Shown: positions 57,616 to 64,000 of the stretch, one piece after another
Layout of the letters: every line of letters begins with the position of its first letter
Numbering within the stretch: position 1 is the stretch's first letter
DNA from: Shewanella inventionis
GTDB lineage: Bacteria; Pseudomonadota; Gammaproteobacteria; Enterobacterales; Shewanellaceae
Length of the DNA: 64,000 nucleotides
Direction: 5' to 3'
NCBI RefSeq assembly: GCF_014641855.1
Contig: NZ_BMII01000002.1
Coordinates: 158,575 to 222,574 of the forward strand
The notes under the pieces: generated by a model
The model's database searches: none
What the model was told of the DNA's origin: nothing
The model's input: only the letters and a program-made list of their open reading frames with translations
Translations under genes and position numbers: made by a program

Positions 57616-57864
57616 TTAATCATTAAATCTCGCAGCAACATGCTCTCGTTGACGGATCGCTATCGACTCATCTTCTTCGCTATACTCTACTACTAAATCG
57701 CCTTTTTTTAATGCAATCTTACAGCGTTCAGTGGCATTTATCAGTTGCTGCTCATCTACGTCACTAAAGCTGCCATCTTCAAGTTGCGAAAGTAAATACT
57801 CTTTTATCATTGCTTGTAGCGTTTCTTGCGGTAATGACAATAATGCATCGTATGGTACCAGCAT
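57616..57864 (-). CDS. yheU: YheU family protein (UPF0270)
   Basis: A small acidic cytoplasmic protein of 82 residues. The motif MLVPYDALLSLPQETLQAMIKEYLL corresponds to the (M)IP..L..ETL.NLIE start of UPF0270, and a glutamate-rich tail EYSEEDESIAI follows. The function is unknown. It lies between yheT and prkB, the same order as in E. coli, 2 bases after the yheT stop. Confidence 0.9.
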   Translation of the reverse strand: MLVPYDALLSLPQETLQAMIKEYLLSQLEDGSFSDVDEQQLINATERCKIALKKGDLVVEYSEEDESIAIRQREHVAARFND

Positions 57865-57866
57865 GG

Positions 57867-58880
57867 TTACTCCTTATGCGTGTCTTTGAGGGTGAACGGC
57901 TTATTGATGCTGGCCAATAAAAAGGTGATTATTCGCTTTTCTAAATAGAATTGGGGTTTCCAGGGCCAGCCGCCCTCAACAAAGCCAACATGTCCACCAA
58001 ATCGATGGAGTTCATATTCAACCATGGGCGATAATTGATCTTTGCTTGGGATCACATCGTCAGTCATAAAGGGATCATCTTGCGCATGGATAACTAATGT
58101 CGGTTTAGTGATATATTGTAAATAGGCTATCCCGCTCGATTTTTCATAATAGTCGTGAGCGCTTGTAAAGCCGTGTAACGGTGCCGTGACTTTGTCATCA
58201 AACAAGTAAAATGTATTGAGCATTTTAAGCTGTTTTTTGGTGATGGGCATTTGCTCTGTGAGATTTGCCGTATTGATTTTATCGAGCATTTTTCGCTGTA
58301 AACGTTTAATTAAAAAACGCTGATAAACCGTTGAAAATCCACTTTCTAAGCGTTTGGCGCAGGCGCCTAAAGTTAGCGGCGCCGACACCACTACAGCCCG
58401 TTCGAGTAAATTATTTTGCTGCAGGCTGCCCTGATACTTGGCCAGCACATTTCCACCTAAACTGTACCCCACAGCATAGAGCGCAGAGTCTGGGTAGTAT
58501 TGTTTCAATTGCAATAAGGTATATGCTAGGTCGTCAACGTCGCCGCTATGATAGCTTCGTGCTAAGCGGTTAGGTTCTCCTGAGCATCCTCTATGATGAT
58601 GTACAACAGCTGCTATTTTAGCTTTTTTAGCCTCAAGCAGTATTCTGCGTGCATAGTGTGATTCTGTGTTGCCTTCAAGCCCGTGTAGAATGACTAATAT
58701 AGGTTCACCGTTTTGTGCTTGGCCTAACCAATCTAAATCAATAAAATCGCCGTCGGGTAATTCTTGTCTTTGCCTAAACGTTGCTGGTTTGGCTACTTTA
58801 AAAATAAACGGTAGAATCGTTTGAATGTGGGGACTTGCTGCCCACCATGGTGGAGAAAACATCTTGTTCATAGAAGGCAT
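57867..58880 (-). CDS. yheT: YheT family alpha/beta hydrolase
   Basis: A 337-residue hydrolase. PPWWAASPHIQTILPFIF near the N-terminus and VILHGLEGNTESHYARRI are family marks. The nucleophile serine is in VGYSLGGNVLAKY, an aspartate in HAQDDPFM and the histidine in GGHVGFVEG. Relatives (COG0429) are esterase-like, with no firm physiological role in bacteria. It is the first gene of yheT-yheU-prkB. An in-frame ATG three codons downstream is an alternative start. Confidence 0.9.
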   Translation of the reverse strand: MPSMNKMFSPPWWAASPHIQTILPFIFKVAKPATFRQRQELPDGDFIDLDWLGQAQNGEPILVILHGLEGNTESHYARRILLEAKKAKIAAVVHHHRGCSGEPNRLARSYHSGDVDDLAYTLLQLKQYYPDSALYAVGYSLGGNVLAKYQGSLQQNNLLERAVVVSAPLTLGACAKRLESGFSTVYQRFLIKRLQRKMLDKINTANLTEQMPITKKQLKMLNTFYLFDDKVTAPLHGFTSAHDYYEKSSGIAYLQYITKPTLVIHAQDDPFMTDDVIPSKDQLSPMVEYELHRFGGHVGFVEGGWPWKPQFYLEKRIITFLLASINKPFTLKDTHKE

Positions 58881-58983
58881 ATTTCTGCAATAGTTTGTGA
58901 ATATTTAAACGTGTGTTTAAATGTTGCTCATGCCACTTTAGCACATAAAAATTACTGACAACAATAACCCTAAGGGGAAGTAA

Positions 58984-59490
58984 ATGAAGCGACGTACCTT
59001 TCTCACAGGTGCTTTTGCAGGAACAGCTGCACTAGCACTTGGCGTTAATCTGTATTCGCCAACATTAACAACCACGCCTGATGATGTTCATCATCGTGTG
59101 CTTTTTAGTGTGTTCATCCCTATTTTCCTCGATGGCAGTTTACCTGAGGTGCCGAGCCACAGAGAAATAGCCATTAATCGCACTTTAGATGCTATTACGC
59201 AATCAATTAACCATTTACCGCAAGCCCAACAAGATGAGCTAATGGAGCTCTTAGATTTGCTTGAAGGCCGTTTGGGTTTGTTGTTGCTTAGTGGCAGTAT
59301 GACGCCGTTATTAGGGCGTGAACCTCAGCAATTAATCGATATGCTAGAGTTTTGGCGCTTCAACTTTCTCGATATGCTAAAAGTAGCCTACACAGGGCTG
59401 CGTGAGCTTATTATGGCCAGTTATTATGCTTGTCCTGAACATTGGGGAAACTTGCGTTATGCTAAGCCAACTTTTTTGGTTAGCCCTTAA
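58984..59490 (+). CDS. Tat-exported small subunit of a dehydrogenase
   Basis: A 168-residue protein starting MKRRTFLTGAFAGTAALALG, a twin-arginine signal. The mature part (ITQSINHLPQAQQDELMELLDLLEGRLG...) resembles the small subunit that accompanies membrane GMC dehydrogenases (gluconate dehydrogenase subunit 3-like). It probably folds with the FAD enzyme and carries it across the membrane, since the partner gene lacks an obvious signal. AAGGGGAAGTAA precedes the ATG. The GMC gene starts 28 bases after its stop. Confidence 0.82.
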   Translation: MKRRTFLTGAFAGTAALALGVNLYSPTLTTTPDDVHHRVLFSVFIPIFLDGSLPEVPSHREIAINRTLDAITQSINHLPQAQQDELMELLDLLEGRLGLLLLSGSMTPLLGREPQQLIDMLEFWRFNFLDMLKVAYTGLRELIMASYYACPEHWGNLRYAKPTFLVSP

Positions 59491-59518
59491 AATTAACTCA
59501 GTGTGAAGGAGTATTCTC

Positions 59519-61105
59519 TTGGCTATTATTGATCCTATTATTACTGGGTTACGTTCAGGCTGGCATCATATTGATGCCAGCACATTGCAAAAGAACCGTC
59601 ATTTTGAGGCCGATGTGGTTATTGTGGGGACGGGAGCTGGTGGCGGTACTGCCGCTGAAATTTTATCGCAAGCTGGCCTGAAAGTGATAATGATTGAGGG
59701 CGGCGCATTAAAATCTTCCACTGATTTTGACATGGAGGAGCGTCATGCATACCCTAATTTATACCAACAGGCCGCAGCATTAAAAACAGCGGATAAAGGT
59801 GTCAGTATATTTCAGGGGCGAACAGTGGGTGGGTCAACTACCATCAACTGGACAACCTCTATTCGTACCCCCGAACCGACCTTGGATTTTTGGCAGCAGG
59901 CTAAATCTGTTAAGGGGTTGTCTGCAATTGAGTTACAGCCATGGTTTGAAAAAATGGAGCAGAGGCTCAATATTGAGCAATGGCAATATGAAGCAAACCG
60001 AAATAACGCTGCACTGCGACAGGGGTGTGAAAAACTCGGCTGGGAATACACCGTCATTAAACGTAATGTTAAAGGGTGTTGGAATACCGGTTATTGCGGA
60101 ATGGGCTGCCCAGTTAATGCTAAGCAATCTATGTTGGTGACTACCATACCTGGGGCGCTTGAACATGGCGCGACCTTAATATCGCGGGCAAAAGTGGTTA
60201 AGCTTGATTATAAAGGTGACAAGGTTGTTGGCCTTACCGCACAAGCCATGAGTGAAGGATTTAAACCAACAGATTTACAGATTACATTTAGTGCAAAGCA
60301 TTATATTTTAAGTGCTGGTGCTATCCATACCCCAAGCATTTTGATGCGTTCTAATACTCCAGATCCCCATAAACAACTCGGTAAAACCTTTTTGCATCCG
60401 TCTTTGTTGTCTGGTGGTTTATTTGCAGAACAAATTAATGGCCATAGCGGTGCACCGCAATCGATTTATTCTGATGAGTTTGTTTGGCGCGATGGCGCTG
60501 TTGGTGATTTGGGATATAAACTTGAAGTTGCCCCTGTTCACCCCGTGCTGATCGCTTCAAAGACCATAGGTTATGGTGTGAGTCATGCACAGTTAATGGC
60601 CAATTTTAATCAAATGCAAGTCACTATTGCCTTGGTCCGCGACGGTTTTAATGAGCAAAGCCCAGGTGGACAAGTACGCTTAACCGATGACAGTTTCGTA
60701 CTGGATTACCCGTTAACTGACGGTTTTTGGCAAGCAGCGCGCCGTGCATTTTTATCGATGGCTGAATTACAATTTGCAGCAGGCGCCAAAAAAGTGCTGC
60801 CAATGCATGACGGACTGAGTTTCTTCGATTCTTGGAATGATGCTAAGCAAGGTATTAACCAGCTTGATTTAGGATTAATTAAAACCATTGTTGCGTCTGC
60901 GCATGTGATGGGCGGTTGTGCCATGGGTGAAGATAAAACCCAAGCCATGGTGGATAGCTTTGGCAATTCACATTACTTAGAAAACCTGTCGGTGATGGAT
61001 GGTTCAGTGTTTCCGACGAGCCTTGGTGCTAACCCACAATTGTCTATTTATGGCATTGTGGCTCGTAATGCGACAGCCTTAGCGAAAAAGCTGACAGCAA
61101 AATAA
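59519..61105 (+). CDS. GMC-family FAD-dependent oxidoreductase
   Basis: A 528-residue flavoprotein. The FAD-binding motif is VVIVGTGAGGGTAAEILSQAG and the GMC signature region is GRTVGGSTTINWTTSIRTP. The C-terminal domain shows SAHVMGGCAMG and MDGSVFPTSLGANPQLSIYGIVARNA, with the family's His-Asn pair. Three cysteines in CWNTGYCGMGC may bind a cluster or form disulfides. The start is TTG with AAGGAG upstream. Together with the Tat-exported partner it likely oxidises an alcohol or sugar in the periplasm; the substrate is not predictable. Confidence 0.9.
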   Translation: MAIIDPIITGLRSGWHHIDASTLQKNRHFEADVVIVGTGAGGGTAAEILSQAGLKVIMIEGGALKSSTDFDMEERHAYPNLYQQAAALKTADKGVSIFQGRTVGGSTTINWTTSIRTPEPTLDFWQQAKSVKGLSAIELQPWFEKMEQRLNIEQWQYEANRNNAALRQGCEKLGWEYTVIKRNVKGCWNTGYCGMGCPVNAKQSMLVTTIPGALEHGATLISRAKVVKLDYKGDKVVGLTAQAMSEGFKPTDLQITFSAKHYILSAGAIHTPSILMRSNTPDPHKQLGKTFLHPSLLSGGLFAEQINGHSGAPQSIYSDEFVWRDGAVGDLGYKLEVAPVHPVLIASKTIGYGVSHAQLMANFNQMQVTIALVRDGFNEQSPGGQVRLTDDSFVLDYPLTDGFWQAARRAFLSMAELQFAAGAKKVLPMHDGLSFFDSWNDAKQGINQLDLGLIKTIVASAHVMGGCAMGEDKTQAMVDSFGNSHYLENLSVMDGSVFPTSLGANPQLSIYGIVARNATALAKKLTAK

Positions 61106-61136
61106 ACAATGCCGAAATTTTAATTCAGGGGTAGGA

Positions 61137-61586
61137 TTAGATGGCGCTGTCATCTAATCCATAAATGCTCAAGTAGGTATTAACATTGCTGCTTATTCCT
61201 GCGCTTGTCGTGAGAGGTTGTCCGTTTATTAAATGCAGCTTTTGTAATAGTAACTGTTGTGACTTTCGCTCCATTATCAATTCGACTTCAAGCATTTTTT
61301 GATAGTCATCTTCTGGCAAATGCTTTTTGGCGATACGGCGTAATTTACGATAAGGCACTAGTACTGAGTCTTCCCATTTTTCGATAACACTTAGCATGCT
61401 TTGCCATTGTTCTACAGACAACATAAAAGCATGTTTATCAAGATATTGTGCTAAAAGTAATATGTTTACATTAACCTGATAACTATCTTGCAGCTGGATA
61501 TAAGCGCTTGGCTTTTGGCTGTAAGCGAGTTCGCATTGATGCCACAATGTGCGGTCGAACATCGGGCGATTGAGTGTGGTAGGCAT
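61137..61586 (-). CDS. TIGR02444 family protein
   Basis: A 149-residue cytoplasmic protein. The DRTLWHQCELAYSQKPSAYIQLQDSYQVNVNILLLAQYL segment agrees with TIGR02444 (DUF2390), a family of unknown function often encoded next to the ABC-F gene yheS. No motif points to catalysis. It follows the ABC-F gene by 48 bases on the same strand, so both probably belong to one transcript. Confidence 0.82.
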   Translation of the reverse strand: MPTTLNRPMFDRTLWHQCELAYSQKPSAYIQLQDSYQVNVNILLLAQYLDKHAFMLSVEQWQSMLSVIEKWEDSVLVPYRKLRRIAKKHLPEDDYQKMLEVELIMERKSQQLLLQKLHLINGQPLTTSAGISSNVNTYLSIYGLDDSAI

Positions 61587-61634
61587 TGGGTTTCCTTGGG
61601 CGTTTATGGTTAAACGCCAAAGTCAAAGTGGGTA

Positions 61635-63497
61635 TTATTGAACAGCTTGTTCAATTGCTTCAATTTGTTCTTGTAGCTCTAACCAGTTCATTTCACTTTC
61701 GTCCATATCCTGGGTCAAACGGGTTCTCTCATTAAGCACTTGAGTCATTTTTGCTTTGTTTTCAGCCTCGTATAAGCTGCCATCGGCCAGTTCTGTTTCT
61801 AACTCTGCTAAGCGTTGTGAGATCTTTTGTTGTTGAGTTTCTAACTTGGCTTGTTGCTTTTTAAGTGGTGAGGTTTTTTGTCTTAGCTCTGCTTCAATGC
61901 GCTTTTGTTGCTTTTTGTCAATTTGATCGCCAGCACTTGCTTGGGCCTCGCTCTTATTATTGGCTTGTGCAGCTTTTGCGGCGTCGAGTAACCATTGATG
62001 ATAATCATCTAAATCACCATCAAAAGGCTTTACAACACCTTGATCAACCAAGTAGTAATCGCTGCAACTTAGGCGTAACAGGTGACGGTCATGGGATACA
62101 ATTACCATGGCACCTTCAAAGCTTTGCAGCGCCATGGTTAATGCATGACGCATCTCTAAATCTAAGTGGTTGGTGGGTTCATCGAGTAACAGCAGGTTAG
62201 GGCGTTGCCACACCAACAATGCCAATACTAGACGGGCTTTTTCACCGCCAGAAAATGGTCTAACAGGGGCAAGTGCCATGTCGCCATTAAAGCCAAAACC
62301 ACCTAAAAAGTTACGTAACTCTTGCTCGCGCGTACTGGCAGGCGCCAGGCGAACTAAGTGCTGTAAGGGGGAGTCATCTAAACTTAAAAACTCAATTTGA
62401 TGCTGAGCAAAATAACCAATATTAAGCCCTGGATTGGGTTGGTACTTACCCGTTTTTGCATGCAGTTGGCCAGATAATAGTTTAATTAAAGTTGATTTAC
62501 CGGCACCATTTCGCCCTAACAAACCAATACGGGCACCGGGTACTAGATTAAGCTGTACTTGTTGTAAAATGGTTTTGTCATTGTAGCCGATAGAGACGTT
62601 TTCCATGACCACAAGTGGATTTGGCAGAGCTTCTGGCTCTCTAAATGCCATTTGGAAAGGGTTATCAACCTGTGATGGTAATAACTCTGCCATGCGTTCA
62701 AGTGCTTTTAAACGGCTTTGGGCCTGTTTGGCTTTACTGGCTTTATAACGGAAACGATCAACAAACGATTGCATATGTGAGCGTTCTTTTTGTTGGCGTT
62801 CATAGGCGACTTGTTGCTGCGCCATGCGCTCTGCTCTTACACGTTCAAAGGCACTGTAATTGCCTTTGTAAAAATTGAGCTTATGGTTTTCAACATGAAC
62901 AATCTCATCAACAATACCATCTATAAAATCACGGTCGTGACTGATAAGAATTAACGTGCCTTGATAAGATTTAATCCAGCCTTCTAACCAGTACATGGTA
63001 TCTAGGTCTAAGTGGTTGGTTGGTTCATCGAGCAACAATAGATCGGAGCGACATAAAAGTGCTTGGGCAAGGTTAAGGCGCATACGCCAGCCACCCGAAA
63101 AGCTTTTAACTGGGTTGCTTTGTTCTGCTTCGCCAAAGCCTAAACCGGCAAGCAATGCTCCAGCGCGTGCGCGAATGGCATAACCACCAATGGCGTCAAT
63201 TTTTCCGTGAATGAGCGCGATAGCATTGCCATCATTATCATGTTGAGCTTGATTGAGTTCAGCTTCAAGTTGACGAAACTCAGCATCGCCATCTAGTACG
63301 TATTCGAGTGCAGAGACATCAAGCGCTGGTGTTTCTTGCGCGACGGTGGCAATTTGCCAGCCTGCAGGCAAACTAAAGTCGCCTTTATCAAGGTGTAAAT
63401 GACCGAGTATTAGCGCGAGCAAAGATGACTTACCGGTACCATTCGCGCCAACTAATCCCACTTTATGCCCTGGGTAGATGGTTATACCATTCCGCAT
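61635..63497 (-). CDS. yheS: ABC-F ATPase (YheS-like), 5' end cut by an insertion sequence
   Basis: Translation factor-type ATPase with two ABC domains. The first has GANGTGKSS and the SFSGGWRMRLNLAQAL signature; the second has GRNGAGKST and PFSGGEKARLVLAL. The linker between them has the basic ABC-F character, and a coiled-coil tail ends the protein. It still starts ITIYPGHKVGLVG, but the ~20 residues that should precede this are absent. The DNA just upstream is the 3' end of an IS630-type transposase gene. ATG 63497 could restart translation; a frame from 63533 would only add IS-derived residues. Activity is uncertain. Confidence 0.85.
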   Translation of the reverse strand: MRNGITIYPGHKVGLVGANGTGKSSLLALILGHLHLDKGDFSLPAGWQIATVAQETPALDVSALEYVLDGDAEFRQLEAELNQAQHDNDGNAIALIHGKIDAIGGYAIRARAGALLAGLGFGEAEQSNPVKSFSGGWRMRLNLAQALLCRSDLLLLDEPTNHLDLDTMYWLEGWIKSYQGTLILISHDRDFIDGIVDEIVHVENHKLNFYKGNYSAFERVRAERMAQQQVAYERQQKERSHMQSFVDRFRYKASKAKQAQSRLKALERMAELLPSQVDNPFQMAFREPEALPNPLVVMENVSIGYNDKTILQQVQLNLVPGARIGLLGRNGAGKSTLIKLLSGQLHAKTGKYQPNPGLNIGYFAQHQIEFLSLDDSPLQHLVRLAPASTREQELRNFLGGFGFNGDMALAPVRPFSGGEKARLVLALLVWQRPNLLLLDEPTNHLDLEMRHALTMALQSFEGAMVIVSHDRHLLRLSCSDYYLVDQGVVKPFDGDLDDYHQWLLDAAKAAQANNKSEAQASAGDQIDKKQQKRIEAELRQKTSPLKKQQAKLETQQQKISQRLAELETELADGSLYEAENKAKMTQVLNERTRLTQDMDESEMNWLELQEQIEAIEQAVQ

Positions 63498-64000
63498 AAC
63501 TAAGTGATCATTGTTGCCCATTGTCGATGGCACATTTTTTTCACACGCTCTTTATCTTCAATGAATGCATTCCACGCTTCACTACAGGCATCAACTATTG
63601 ACTCGTAACCTTCAAAGCAACGATTAGCTAACTTATGCTGCCTCAACCAACTCCACACTTGCTCAATTGGGTTTAATTCCGGAGAATAAGGCGGTAGCTT
63701 TACGATAGATAGATTCTCAAAATCATCTGCAATATCATTAGCATGCCAACTCGCGCCATCCATAATCACGACAGCATAGCGCCCGCTTGATGTCGCCAAG
63801 GAAATTTGTCCCAAGTGTTGTCGCATTACCTCTTTATTGATGCAAGGTGAAATGAAGGCCTCAGTTGCTCCGTTTCTCGGACAAACCGCACCAAAAAGAT
63901 GGACATACTCGAATTGCTGTTGCCTCACTGCGAGCGGACGGGTACCTTTTTCAGCCCAAAGTTTGGTGGTGGTATTTTGCTGACCAATACGCGCCTCATC
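63487..64000 (-). mobile_element. IS630-family insertion sequence, partial
   Basis: The element enters the ABC-F gene next to a TATA stretch at about 63484-63488 and runs past the window end. The IS630 family inserts at TA, which fits the junction. Its far end and the terminal inverted repeat pair cannot be seen. Confidence 0.75.
63500..64000 (-). CDS. IS630-family transposase, C-terminal part
   Basis: The frame is open up to base 64000, so the N-terminal helix-turn-helix part is missing. The visible 166 residues hold the DDE catalytic triad: DEARIGQ (first D), VIMDGASWH (second D) and NPIEQVWSWLR (E), with PPYSPELNP before the last, as typical of IS630. The stop is at 63500-63502. The final codons overlap in another frame with the false start of the ABC-F gene. 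Confidence 0.92.
   Translation of the reverse strand, partial: DEARIGQQNTTTKLWAEKGTRPLAVRQQQFEYVHLFGAVCPRNGATEAFISPCINKEVMRQHLGQISLATSSGRYAVVIMDGASWHANDIADDFENLSIVKLPPYSPELNPIEQVWSWLRQHKLANRCFEGYESIVDACSEAWNAFIEDKERVKKMCHRQWATMIT

Noticed and set aside
63498..63533. Native N-terminus of the ABC-F protein starting at 63533
   Set aside because: These codons are antisense-strand IS630 sequence that overlaps the transposase 3' end; they do not resemble ABC-F N-termini.

Overview
The window looks like chromosomal DNA of a Shewanella-type marine gammaproteobacterium. The base composition is AT-leaning (roughly 40-43 % GC by eye, not counted). The gene neighbourhoods are those of Shewanella and its relatives: dnaB-alr, dusA next to a phage-shock type locus, tolC/nudF/cpdA/yqiA/parE, rsgA/orn, tsaE-amiB-mutL-miaA-hfq-hflX-hflK-hflC, petABC-sspAB, pabA with astC(argD)-astA-astD, and crp/prkB/yheU/yheT. 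The species cannot be fixed from the sequence alone.

Layout. 1-5.3 kb: the N-terminus of an S46 peptidase, then dnaB, alr, cheX and dusA. 5.3-6.3 kb: a small operon behind a sigma-54 promoter of the Psp type (secreted helical protein, 43-residue membrane peptide, PspC-like protein). 6.3-11 kb: an enoyl-CoA hydratase, a PCu(A)C copper chaperone, a DUF2333 protein, an outer-membrane beta-barrel and tolC. 11-19.1 kb: nudF, DUF1249, cpdA, yqiA and parE, then a PQQ-type sugar dehydrogenase wedged in front of parC. 19.2-26.9 kb: bfd with a Fur box, a MITE, a glycerophosphodiesterase, an MscK-type channel, psd, rsgA and orn. 26.9-28.7 kb: a tRNA-Gly(GCC) array. 28.9-37.9 kb: a helical protein, then tsaE to hflC. 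38.3-42.7 kb: cytochrome bc1, sspAB and pabA. 42.7-46.9 kb: two small mobile-element relics, an S9 peptidase lipoprotein and an HDOD protein. 47.2-51.9 kb: arginine succinyltransferase genes plus a DUF1338 protein. 51.9-55.3 kb: a two-component system with a PepSY protein, a second MITE type, and crp. 55.6-61.6 kb: a Sel1-repeat protein, prkB-yheU-yheT, and a Tat-linked GMC dehydrogenase pair. 61.6-64 kb: an ABC-F gene whose 5' end is cut by an IS630-family element that runs off the window.

Most of the window is conserved housekeeping sequence: replication and topology (dnaB, parE, parC), cell wall and membrane (alr, amidase, psd), RNA and protein quality control (orn, hfq, hflX, hflKC, miaA, tsaE), respiration (petABC) and nitrogen catabolism (ast).

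The most unusual stretch is 26.9-28.7 kb. Three identical intact tRNA-Gly(GCC) genes sit among about eleven tRNA-like copies. In those copies the D-arm, anticodon arm and T-arm/acceptor side have been replaced by a small set of recurring sequence modules, and one form is amplified as a ~174-bp tandem repeat. Second in interest is the small sigma-54 operon after dusA. Third are the two families of non-coding inverted-repeat elements, one of which ends on the crp stop codon.
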